A DNA stretch of 38,718 bases, taken from an uncultured Flavobacteriales bacterium. GTDB lineage: Bacteria > Bacteroidota > Bacteroidia > Flavobacteriales_D > Sanyastnellaceae. Shown one piece after another: positions 1 through 7,273 of this stretch. The notes below the pieces were generated by a model. It searched no databases. It saw only the letters and a list, made by a program, of their open reading frames with translations, and was not told the DNA's origin. The stretch is from contig CALLLH010000056.1 of NCBI GenBank assembly GCA_938082505.1, forward strand, positions 1 to 38,718, read 5' to 3'. The stretch's first letter is position 1. Each line of letters starts with the position of its first letter. Both the position numbers and the translations under genes were made by a program.

Positions 1-463
1 CCCCCCAGTCCTCACTCACGTATACCCCCACGCCCGCATAGCTGGAACGGGAAGCGTTGACTTCTCCCGTGCCGATCCAGATGTGGCGGTTGGTCCAGTC
101 GACCGCGATGGCGCCGATGAACAACATGAGCCCGCGGTCGAAAAGGGGCTCGAATGAAGTGCCATGGTCGGTCGTGTGCCACAGGCCGCCCGTCGCATAG
201 GCGACGACGAATTCCGCGGTGTTGTCGGGATTGACGGAGAGGTCGACCACGCGTCCGCTCATCACGGTTGGCCCCACATTGCGGAGGTCCAGCCCCGACG
301 TCCAGCTTGCGGCATCCAGCTGTTCGTGGGACACTGCGGTGTTGAGCCGATCGGCGGCGGAAGTCGGTCGAAGGATGTCGGCGGACCGTCCGCGTTGGCC
401 CGAGGCGCCGATTGAACTGGCTACAAGGACCAGAAGAAGGGAGTGCGGAAATATGCGGCTCAT
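1..463 (-). CDS. BNR/sortilin-like beta-propeller repeat protein (5' part only)
   Basis: The gene runs off the left edge, so only the first 154 or so codons are visible; I read them from the reverse strand. The start is ATG at 463-461, overlapping the stop of the MazG-like gene by four bases (ATGA), which implies translational coupling. Residues 1-23 form a signal peptide (SLLLVLVASS core, ending near ASGQ). The mature part carries the hallmarks of the large Bacteroidota 'glycosyl hydrolase/VPS10-sortilin' BNR-repeat family: LRNVGPTVMSGRV, then ATGGLWHTTDHGTSFEPLF, IAVDW and IWIGTGE with SRSSYAGVGVYVS. In this family such repeats build a secreted or periplasmic beta-propeller. Enzymatic activity is rarely demonstrated, and the annotation 'glycosyl hydrolase' is nominal. 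Family members are usually around 1000 residues, so most of the gene lies outside. Family call is fairly sure; substrate unknown. Confidence 0.8.
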   Translation of the reverse strand, partial: MSRIFPHSLLLVLVASSIGASGQRGRSADILRPTSAADRLNTAVSHEQLDAASWTSGLDLRNVGPTVMSGRVVDLSVNPDNTAEFVVAYATGGLWHTTDHGTSFEPLFDRGLMLFIGAIAVDWTNRHIWIGTGEVNASRSSYAGVGVYVSEDWG

Positions 464-801
464 TGGAGCTTGGGATTCTGACGGTGCCGGTCGGCATCGC
501 GTCGTGTCTTTTTTTCGAGGTTGCGTTGGAAGGCGTCATTCAGGTCCACCCCCGTCTGGTTGGCGAGTGCGGCGAGTACCCAAAGGACGTCCGCCATCTC
601 ATCTCCGAGGTCCTTTCCGGCGTCAGAGGGCTTTTCGCTCTGATCGCCGTACCGGCGGGCCATGATGCGGGCCAATTCACCTACTTCCTCGGTCAGGATG
701 GCCATGTTGGTCAATTCGCTGAAGTAGCGGACGCCGATGGTCGTGATCCAGTGGTCGACCTGTTTCTGAACTTCCGACAGGGTGGGGGATTCGGTGCTCA
801 T
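460..801 (-). CDS. MazG-fold nucleotide pyrophosphohydrolase
   Basis: A 113-residue all-alpha protein of the MazG/dCTPase-like superfamily, which hydrolyses (d)NTPs to the monophosphate and pyrophosphate, cleaning the nucleotide pool. The metal-binding pattern is visible: EEVGE at residues 38-42 and DEMAD at 67-71, matching the ExxE...ExxD signature of single-domain MazG proteins. The length fits the short form, not the two-domain E. coli MazG. The start ATG at 801 overlaps the stop of dtd (ATGA), and its own stop overlaps the ATG of the BNR gene, so three genes are co-translated. Pairing with dtd is common in Bacteroidota, consistent with both being quality-control enzymes. The exact substrate cannot be read from sequence. 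Confidence 0.85.
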   Translation of the reverse strand: MSTESPTLSEVQKQVDHWITTIGVRYFSELTNMAILTEEVGELARIMARRYGDQSEKPSDAGKDLGDEMADVLWVLAALANQTGVDLNDAFQRNLEKKTRRDADRHRQNPKLQ

Positions 802-1250
802 TCCTTGTTTCGGGTATCCATGGTGATGGTGACGGGGCCGTCGTTGATGAGTTCGACCTCCATCATCGCTCCGAACCGGCCGGTGGCGACGGGCTTCTTG
901 AGGTGGCCCTCCAAGGCCTCGACGAAGTGCTTGTAGAGCGGGATGGCCGTCTCGGGCCGCGCGGCGTGGATGAAGCTGGGCCGGGCGCCCTTCTTGTATT
1001 TGGCGTGCAGGGTGAATTGACTGACCACGAGCGCCTCGCCCCCGACATCGCCAAGGGTCAGGTTCATCTTGTCTTCCGCATCGGAGAAAATCCGCAAGGC
1101 AGCCACCTTGGCCGCCAGCCAGTCCGCGTCCTCCCGACCGTCTTCCGAATGGACGCCAAGCAGCACGAGCAGCCCCCGCCCGCAGGAACCGACGACTTCC
1201 CCTCCAATCCGCACGGCAGCTTGACTGACCCGTTGTACCACGACCCGCAT
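798..1250 (-). CDS. dtd: D-aminoacyl-tRNA deacylase
   Basis: A cytoplasmic enzyme that removes D-amino acids (and mischarged glycine) from tRNA. The 150-residue length is exactly that of the DTD1 family. The N-terminus MRVVVQRV is canonical, and both active-site motifs are present: SQFTL at residues 77-81 and the Gly-Pro motif in NDGPVT at 136-141, where GP gives chiral proofreading. The C-terminal Thr-rich strand (VTITMDT) is typical. It is the first gene of a tightly overlapping minus-strand trio with the MazG-like and BNR genes. The divergent region 1251-1364 separates it from the caspase operon; I saw no convincing promoter box there. Confidence 0.95.
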   Translation of the reverse strand: MRVVVQRVSQAAVRIGGEVVGSCGRGLLVLLGVHSEDGREDADWLAAKVAALRIFSDAEDKMNLTLGDVGGEALVVSQFTLHAKYKKGARPSFIHAARPETAIPLYKHFVEALEGHLKKPVATGRFGAMMEVELINDGPVTITMDTRNKE

Positions 1251-1364
1251 GGGGGCAAATTAGTCTGCAGTGACCACAACACCTTTTGGTCTGCGTTTAC
1301 GAGTTGGATGGCCCTATGCATTGCATCCTCCTGAGGACGGAAGTAGATTGCACCATTGCTTGCC

Positions 1365-2291
1365 ATGTGCTCCAAGACCCTCACTCATAGTGCCGTACTG
1401 AGTCGGCTTGCCATTCTTTGGTTTGTTCTGACCGGCGCAGTCAGTGTCTGCGGTCAATCCAGAATGGTGGACTCCGGTATACAGGAATTCGCCCATCCGG
1501 AGGGTCGTTCGCCGAAGGAGGCGGAGCAGTGGATCATCGAGCAGGCCCAGATCCGGGCCATGGCGGCTGAATTCGGAATGCGGGTGCAAAGCGAGTCGGT
1601 CCATCTCGTCTCAGAGTCCAATGGCACCCTGGACGACTCCTTTACCGAATTGAATGTGTCCCAAGTGCAGGGGGAATGGTTGGAGACCAAAGAAATCGAG
1701 GGCCCGACCAAGATGCTGGTCGACGGTGAGCTCTGGTGGTCGGTCAGGGTCAAGGGAAGGGCGCGGCCATTGCGAAAGGATGCCGTTTTGATGGACTTCG
1801 CTCTGGTTTCCGATCTGTACGGTTTGGAGCGTGTCGATGCCCTCATGGATGGGGACAGGATCCGTGCGGTGTTCAAGGTGCCGGTTGATGGCTTCGTCAT
1901 GTTCTTCCACCTTGAATCGGATGTCGTCCATGCCCTGTCCAACAGCGACTCCGAGATGTCGGCGGCTGTGAAGGGGCAGCGCAGATACTCGTTGTTCAGC
2001 ACCGAGTCGGAGTGGCTTGAGTCCAAGGGGCCTTCCATGGAGCGCCTGTCGCGTTATGCCTGGGGATTCCAGGTGACGAATCCCGAGATGGTGGAGTCTA
2101 CGGCCATGTTGATTGGCGTCTTTGCGCGTCAGGCATTTCCTCCGCCCAACATGGAATGGAGTGGGGCCGACGAAATGTGGTCGTTGGATGAAGAGGATTT
2201 CGAACGTTGGATCAAGCAGGGAGCCGGTCGGCTCGATGGATTTCAGGTGGAGCGGCTTCCCATCCGCATTCGACCCAAAACACGCTACTGA
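1365..2291 (+). CDS. exported protein upstream of caspase, DUF4384-like
   Basis: A protein of 308 residues from the ATG at 1365; a TTG nine bases earlier is in frame but unlikely. Residues 1-31 form a signal peptide (LAILWFVLTGAVSVCGQ). The first third contains a segment of the type AEQWIIEQAQIRAMAAEFG followed by VQGEW, resembling the N-terminal part of DUF4384/LPP20-like envelope proteins. The middle (FKVPVDGFVMFFHLES at about 170-185) resembles a DUF4384 core, a domain often found next to or fused with caspase-fold peptidases. The stop TGA shares one base with the ATG of the caspase gene (TGATG), so they are surely co-transcribed. I infer a partner or regulator of the caspase; this assignment is by resemblance only and no catalytic motif is visible. 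Confidence 0.6.
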   Translation: MCSKTLTHSAVLSRLAILWFVLTGAVSVCGQSRMVDSGIQEFAHPEGRSPKEAEQWIIEQAQIRAMAAEFGMRVQSESVHLVSESNGTLDDSFTELNVSQVQGEWLETKEIEGPTKMLVDGELWWSVRVKGRARPLRKDAVLMDFALVSDLYGLERVDALMDGDRIRAVFKVPVDGFVMFFHLESDVVHALSNSDSEMSAAVKGQRRYSLFSTESEWLESKGPSMERLSRYAWGFQVTNPEMVESTAMLIGVFARQAFPPPNMEWSGADEMWSLDEEDFERWIKQGAGRLDGFQVERLPIRIRPKTRY

Positions 2292-3991
2292 TGAGCATGA
2301 TGAGGTTTTGTTGCACGTTATGCCTGACCATGGCTGTCACCATGGTCCCTCGGGTTTGGGGCCAAGTGGAGGTGGCGACCCGCAAGTCCATGACCATCCA
2401 GCGCCGACCTGTCATTGCTCCGCCCCAATTGTCCATTGTGGATGGCAGCATCCGGTTTGAGGATGTCAACGAAAATGGGGCGTTGGATGCAGAGGAGGAG
2501 GCCACGCTGAGCTATCGGCTCAACAATGCGGAGACCGCATTGGGCGATGCGCAAGGTCTCGTTTGTGAGGTGCGTATGGAAGGAGCCACCTCGGGAATCA
2601 CGGTTTCGGAGCAGATCAGGTTGGCGGATGTGCCGCGCGGTGCGACCATGGAATTCGCGGTTCCGCTGCGGTCCTCCATGAAGACCAAGGATGGTGAGGT
2701 GCTCGTGCACCTGAAGATCAAGGAACCCCTCGGTTTCGGACCACCGGAAACGTCAATCAAGGTGAATACTCTTGCCTTCAGGGCCCCCGATCTTTTGGTG
2801 GTTGACCATCGGGTGAAGGAAGGTGAGATCAAGCGCGGACAGGCGTTTACCTATCAGTTTCTCGTGCGGAACAAAGGAGAGGGTTTTGCCTACGGTGTGC
2901 GCTGCGAACTCGAATTGGTCGATCCCGGTGTGCAGCCCCTCTCCACGCAAAGCTTCAAATTCGATCGCCTCGCCCCAGGTGAGGTGAAGGAGTTGTGGGT
3001 GTCGGTCATAGTTCCACCGGATTACCCGCACGAGGAGGTGCAGTTCAAGGTGGTGCTCGACGAATCTTATGGGCGGTATGCAGATACGTTTCTGGGCTCT
3101 TTGCCCATCGAGGCGCTGCTCAATCAGGAGATGTGGCAGGTTCCTACCGCGGATGCCGGCTCAGGAGATGGTGGAAGTTTCTTCTTCGGATCAGATGTGG
3201 ACCGCAACATTCCGTCGTCGAGGAAGACCAGGGAAAACCGATTCGCACTCCTCATCGGAAACGAACATTATGCAGCAGCGAATCCAGGGTTGAATCCCAC
3301 GCAGGACGTGCCCTTTGCGGAGGCGGATGCTCGGGTCATGCAGCGATACTTGACCGGTCTGTGGGGCGTTCCTGAGGACAATATTTTGCTGGAAATTGAC
3401 GCCACCAAGGTCACGATGGAGCGGTCCCTCGCCAAGCTGGCCAATTTTGCCGAGGCCCTGGAAGGTGACGCCGAATTGATCTTCTACTACAGTGGGCACG
3501 GCTTGCCTTCGGAGGAGACCAAGGAGCCTTTTCTGATTCCTGTGGATGTGGATGGGGATACGCCGGAATTGGGACTGTCGCTGGAAGAGGTGTACGCGCG
3601 GCTCGGAAGGCAGGAAACGAAAAGGACCACTGTTTTTCTCGACGCCTGCTTCTCGGGGGGGGCACGGAACGGCAGCCTCATTGCCGGAATGAAAGGGATT
3701 GCCCGGGTTCCTGAGGAAGTGGAGGCCGGGGGGCGAGCTGTTGTGTTTGCTTCGAGTTCCGGCAGTCAGTCCAGTGGCGTCTTTGAGGCGCAGGAGCACG
3801 GTTACTTTACTTATTATCTGCTGAAATACATGCAAGAAACGAAGGGCAAGCTCACCTACGGGGACATGTATGATTACGTGCGCAAAAAGGTCAAACTTCA
3901 ATCCAATCGGGAAGGAAAGGACCAGGAGCCCTCTGTTCGGGTGGCGCCTCCGGTAATCGATGAATGGCGGAGTTGGGGGATGGACGAATGA
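2291..3991 (+). CDS. exported caspase-family (C14) cysteine peptidase
   Basis: I take ATG 2291, which overlaps the upstream stop and gives 566 residues with a signal peptide (CCTLCLTMAVTMVPRVWGQ); an upstream in-frame start would bury it. Residues about 45-300 hold two beta-rich CARDB/Ig-like segments, the first opening with a calcium-loop-like DVNENGALDAEE and the second with LLVVDHRVKEG. The caspase domain spans about 315-560: RFALLIGNEHY, the histidine in YYSGHG (His403) and the cysteine in DACFSGG (Cys453), so the dyad is intact. A typical C14 peptidase cleaves after Arg, Lys or Asp; which one is not evident here. The signal peptide places it in the periplasm or outside, unlike cytoplasmic defence caspases. 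It is followed after 10 bases by another exported protein. Confidence 0.9.
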   Translation: MSMMRFCCTLCLTMAVTMVPRVWGQVEVATRKSMTIQRRPVIAPPQLSIVDGSIRFEDVNENGALDAEEEATLSYRLNNAETALGDAQGLVCEVRMEGATSGITVSEQIRLADVPRGATMEFAVPLRSSMKTKDGEVLVHLKIKEPLGFGPPETSIKVNTLAFRAPDLLVVDHRVKEGEIKRGQAFTYQFLVRNKGEGFAYGVRCELELVDPGVQPLSTQSFKFDRLAPGEVKELWVSVIVPPDYPHEEVQFKVVLDESYGRYADTFLGSLPIEALLNQEMWQVPTADAGSGDGGSFFFGSDVDRNIPSSRKTRENRFALLIGNEHYAAANPGLNPTQDVPFAEADARVMQRYLTGLWGVPEDNILLEIDATKVTMERSLAKLANFAEALEGDAELIFYYSGHGLPSEETKEPFLIPVDVDGDTPELGLSLEEVYARLGRQETKRTTVFLDACFSGGARNGSLIAGMKGIARVPEEVEAGGRAVVFASSSGSQSSGVFEAQEHGYFTYYLLKYMQETKGKLTYGDMYDYVRKKVKLQSNREGKDQEPSVRVAPPVIDEWRSWGMDE

Positions 3992-4001
3992 ACTGCACGA
4001 C

Positions 4002-4958
4002 ATGAGGCATATCCAATTCACCCGGCACATCCTGACCGCGCTTTTCCTTGCGGGGATGGGCAGCTGTACACAGGCATTCTCCCAGACTCTGGGCAAGCTC
4101 AACGTCAAGGATTTCTCAGAGGAGATTGAAGTCAGCTACCAGCTGAAGTCGGACCGGCCGGTCACGGTGCAACTGTATTACAGTGAGGACGATGGTTATC
4201 AGTGGATTGGCCCTTTGAAATCTGTGGCCGGGGATGTCGGCGATGGCATTTCCGCAGGTCGGAAGAAGATCGTTTGGAATTTCGCAGAGGAGGTCAATGA
4301 ACTCTATGGTGATCGGTTCCGATTCAAGGTCCGGTCCAGCGAACACTATGGATTCTCCATGAAATTCAGGGACGAGTGGTTCAATATTCCCGGGGCGATC
4401 ACACAGGATCTGGGAGAGGACAAGGACCTCGCGGCCTATCGATTGCGTCAGGTGGACGGCTGGAATTCGATTGAACTCAAGGCGCCTTCAGGCAACTATG
4501 ACTTCGAGATGCACCACGAATTGAAAGGGGCAGGGGTGGAATCGAATGTTGAGCTGGTGGGATACCGTCACCGGCCTGCCGCGTTGGGCATGATGTTCAG
4601 CGCCGTCCTGCCCGGTTCTGGTATTCCCTATGTGACCTATGGTGAATGCAAGCATTGGACTGTCGAATTCAACGAGCGCAAATCCAAGCAGGGCAATGGC
4701 AATTTCTGGGGAATGGCCATTTTCGGAGGTGCGGCCGTATTGCTGCACAACCTCGGTTTGGAAGCATACAGTGAGGAGCTTTCGAGGCCTTTCGGGGATG
4801 AGGAATCTGCTTTGGAAGCCAGACTGCCGTACGACCAGGCAATGTGGGGTTCCGCTGGGTTGGCCGGGTTGATTTACACGACCCAGGTGTTCAAGATCAT
4901 CAAGTGGAACAAGGCCCACAAGTCGGATATGGCGCGCTTCGTATCCGATTGGGATTGA
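4002..4958 (+). CDS. exported protein downstream of caspase, Ig-like N-domain plus membrane-like C-part
   Basis: ATG 4002 is chosen (318 residues) because it gives a clean signal peptide (HILTALFLAGMGSCTQAFSQ); an earlier in-frame ATG at 3960 lies inside the caspase gene. A cysteine at residue 21 could be a lipobox but the fit (MGSC) is weak. Residues about 30-115 form a fibronectin-like domain with the pattern VSYQL, VQLYYSEDDGYQW, VAGDVGDGI, GRKKIVWNF and FKVRS, which I know from Bacteroidota envelope proteins that often accompany SUMF1-type or caspase proteins. The C-terminal half has PAALGMMFSAVLPGSGIPYV and two further hydrophobic stretches, as in DUF5683-type membrane segments. Third gene of the caspase operon; function unknown. 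Confidence 0.7.
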   Translation: MRHIQFTRHILTALFLAGMGSCTQAFSQTLGKLNVKDFSEEIEVSYQLKSDRPVTVQLYYSEDDGYQWIGPLKSVAGDVGDGISAGRKKIVWNFAEEVNELYGDRFRFKVRSSEHYGFSMKFRDEWFNIPGAITQDLGEDKDLAAYRLRQVDGWNSIELKAPSGNYDFEMHHELKGAGVESNVELVGYRHRPAALGMMFSAVLPGSGIPYVTYGECKHWTVEFNERKSKQGNGNFWGMAIFGGAAVLLHNLGLEAYSEELSRPFGDEESALEARLPYDQAMWGSAGLAGLIYTTQVFKIIKWNKAHKSDMARFVSDWD

Positions 4959-4985
4959 TGGTGGTGGGGTTCCCTGGTTGCCCGC

Positions 4986-5678
4986 TCAGAAGTGGAGGGT
5001 TTTGCGGATGAATGCCCAGCAGTTCAAGGTGTCCTCGTAAGTGCTGATGCCCCAGTGGTACAACCAATTCAAGGCGGTGTCGGGTCCTCCGCCGAGGATG
5101 ACGATGATGGCCATGCCATAACCCAGGATGAATGCGGTGGGAATGAAGGCCAAGGAGAACAGGGTTCCCGCATGTTTGAAGTCCGTCTGTCGCGGATGGA
5201 TTTGTCGAATATGGCCCAGCAATGACAACCCCAACACGGCTCCGAACAGTCCGTTGGTGAGGGGTTGGGGAAATTGGAGCAACCGGATCAGCCCGGTTTC
5301 AATCAGGAGCAGCAGCGGAATGAAATAGGGCGAGAGATACAGCAGCCAGTGTCCTGGCGGCTCGAACAGGATGTGGCCGCTTCCATCCTCCCGGACTTTC
5401 AATTCCCGCACCGGGATGAGGCTGAGCATGGCCACGATGGCGTGCAGGGATTCGTGTTCGATCGTGGTGATGAACCTGGCCCAACGCGTGCGCTTCCACC
5501 AGGAGAACCACAGCACAAAAACGGCCAAGAAGCCCAACCAGAAGGGCCATTCTTCCACCGTGAGCAGAGGCGCGATTTGAGCGGAGATGGCAACGAGGGC
5601 TGCCGGGAGCCCCATGGCCGTGATGAAACCCAATGGCCACCTCAGCCATTGGAGACCCGTTCGGATGGCTGACCTCAA
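4986..5678 (-). CDS. M50-like integral membrane metalloprotease
   Basis: A 230-residue polytopic membrane protein with about five or six hydrophobic segments. Between the second and third lies HESLH at residues 75-79, an HExxH zinc motif embedded as TTIEHESLHAIVAML, which is the layout of M50B-like (site-2-type) proteases. A second zinc ligand is not obvious; candidates are the Asp in RQTDFKHAG or the Asp in GGGPDTALNW. Its ATG overlaps the stop of the DUF389 gene by four bases, so the two are translationally coupled and may work together. The 3' end faces the caspase operon with only 27 bases between. Confidence in the fold is moderate to good; substrate is unknown. Confidence 0.72.
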   Translation of the reverse strand: MRSAIRTGLQWLRWPLGFITAMGLPAALVAISAQIAPLLTVEEWPFWLGFLAVFVLWFSWWKRTRWARFITTIEHESLHAIVAMLSLIPVRELKVREDGSGHILFEPPGHWLLYLSPYFIPLLLLIETGLIRLLQFPQPLTNGLFGAVLGLSLLGHIRQIHPRQTDFKHAGTLFSLAFIPTAFILGYGMAIIVILGGGPDTALNWLYHWGISTYEDTLNCWAFIRKTLHF

Positions 5679-7153
5679 GGTTCGGGAGTATCGAATACGA
5701 AGGTGACCTCAATGGGTCCCGAGGCCTCCAGACGTGTCTGCAACCACTGTGATAGGGTGTTGGTCAATGTGGCCTCCTCCTGCGGGTCCAGTGGTCTGGA
5801 CCAGGAAATCTCCACTCGGGAAGTCGTTGTGGGCAGTTCCGTCAATGTGCGGAGTTGACCTTGAATCCGGCCCCACCGAACGGATGTGGCTTCGGGATAG
5901 AGTTGCATGATCTCGGTACCGAGGCCATCGGGCATGAGCTTCGACTCCACCTTGCGCAATTGTCCTTCGGTCAGGGTCAATTCTGCATTGAGGGCTTCGA
6001 TCCGTTGGTCCTTGGAGGAAAGATCCGAGTAGCTGCTCATCACGAAGCCCAGCTGTTCCCGAATGTCTTCGAGGTCGGATTCGTTGACCCCGTTGTGGAT
6101 GAGGTTCAATGTGAATTCAGGGCTGATCTCAGCAAGTTTTCCGCGCCATTGTGCTTCCTGTTCAGGGGCCACGCTACCGCCGTAGATGGAGACTTCCAAT
6201 TCCGGGGGGATGGTTTCCCGGTTGATGCGCATGTCGACGGTGTTGTTGCCCAGGTCCATGTGCTCGTCGACGAAGAGATGCAGGGCGGCATCCTCCCTGC
6301 TGGTCGCGACGATGTTGTAGAAGATGAATACCGAAGGTCCGAGCAAGGCGAGGAACAGGATGGCGGACAGCCGCTTGTACCGGCGTTCCAGGGTGGGCTC
6401 AACGTAGTGGAGCAGTGGGAAGCGGAGGTAACGGACGACCAGCCATGTGGCCAGTGCGATCAGGGCGGTATTGATCAGGAACAGGTAGAAACCACCAGCC
6501 AGGAAATTCCACTCTCCGTTGGCGACTCCGTAACCTGCGGTGCACAGGGGGGGCATCAGGGCCGTGGCGATGGCCACCCCCGGAATGACATTGGATTTCT
6601 CTTTGCGGGATCCGGCCAGAATCCCTGCCAGGCCGCCGAACAGGGCCACCACTACGTCGAGGAGTGTCGGCTGTGTCCTCGAGAGCAATTCGCTCGAAGC
6701 CTCGTTGATGGGCGAGAAAGCGAAGTACAGTGCACTCGTCAGGATGGCGATGCCTGCAGCGATGCCAAGGTTGGCCAATGCGCTCTTGAAGGTTGCGGCG
6801 TCGTTGGTGCCCAATCCGAGACCGATGCCCATGATGGGTCCCATGAGTGGGCTGATCAGCATCGCACCGATCACGACGGCGGCCGAGTCCACATTCAGGC
6901 CGATCGAGCAGATGATGATGCTGAAGACGAGAATCCAGAGATTGAACCCCCTGAATTCGATGTCTTTCTTGATGCCTGTGATGGTCTGTTCCGGATCGGC
7001 GAGGTCGATGATCTTGAATCGTTCGATCGCCAGCGGCTTCAGCAGTGTCAGAATGCTCTGGAATATCGAGGGGCCGGGCTTGACTTGCTCGCTTCTGCTG
7101 CCGGCGGTATTGCTGCCGGATTCGGGGGTCGGGTTTGAATCCTCTGCGGACAT
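5675..7153 (-). CDS. DUF389 family membrane protein
   Basis: I choose ATG 7153 (492 residues), since the extra upstream codons are not family-like. Residues 70-250 contain six or so transmembrane segments with the DUF389 signature NVDSAAVVIGAMLISPLMGP and GLGLGTND, the part conserved in the TIGR00341-like group. A final hydrophobic helix near residue 270 is followed by a soluble C-terminal region of about 220 residues ending in VTFVFDTPEP, which contains a predicted coiled coil (DLEDIREQLGF onward). The molecular role of DUF389 is not established. The stop overlaps the start of the M50-like protease by four bases. Divergent from purL across 120 bases (7154-7273). Confidence 0.88.
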   Translation of the reverse strand: MSAEDSNPTPESGSNTAGSRSEQVKPGPSIFQSILTLLKPLAIERFKIIDLADPEQTITGIKKDIEFRGFNLWILVFSIIICSIGLNVDSAAVVIGAMLISPLMGPIMGIGLGLGTNDAATFKSALANLGIAAGIAILTSALYFAFSPINEASSELLSRTQPTLLDVVVALFGGLAGILAGSRKEKSNVIPGVAIATALMPPLCTAGYGVANGEWNFLAGGFYLFLINTALIALATWLVVRYLRFPLLHYVEPTLERRYKRLSAILFLALLGPSVFIFYNIVATSREDAALHLFVDEHMDLGNNTVDMRINRETIPPELEVSIYGGSVAPEQEAQWRGKLAEISPEFTLNLIHNGVNESDLEDIREQLGFVMSSYSDLSSKDQRIEALNAELTLTEGQLRKVESKLMPDGLGTEIMQLYPEATSVRWGRIQGQLRTLTELPTTTSRVEISWSRPLDPQEEATLTNTLSQWLQTRLEASGPIEVTFVFDTPEP

Positions 7154-7273
7154 GCGGATAAACTGAAGGTGCAAGTGTACAAAGCGGTCACCTCCGTACC
7201 GTGAACATAGGCTTTCCGCACCAACCACTTCCTACCTTCGCCGTACGATTTCGCACCCCGTTCCGTTCGCAAC

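Noticed and set aside
2207..2290. A longer N-terminus for the caspase protein.
   Set aside because: It overlaps the upstream gene by 28 codons and masks the signal peptide; the TGATG junction at 2289-2293 explains the start.
3960..4001. An earlier in-frame ATG for the gene after the caspase.
   Set aside because: It lies within the caspase reading frame and adds residues before the signal peptide; ATG 4002 is better.
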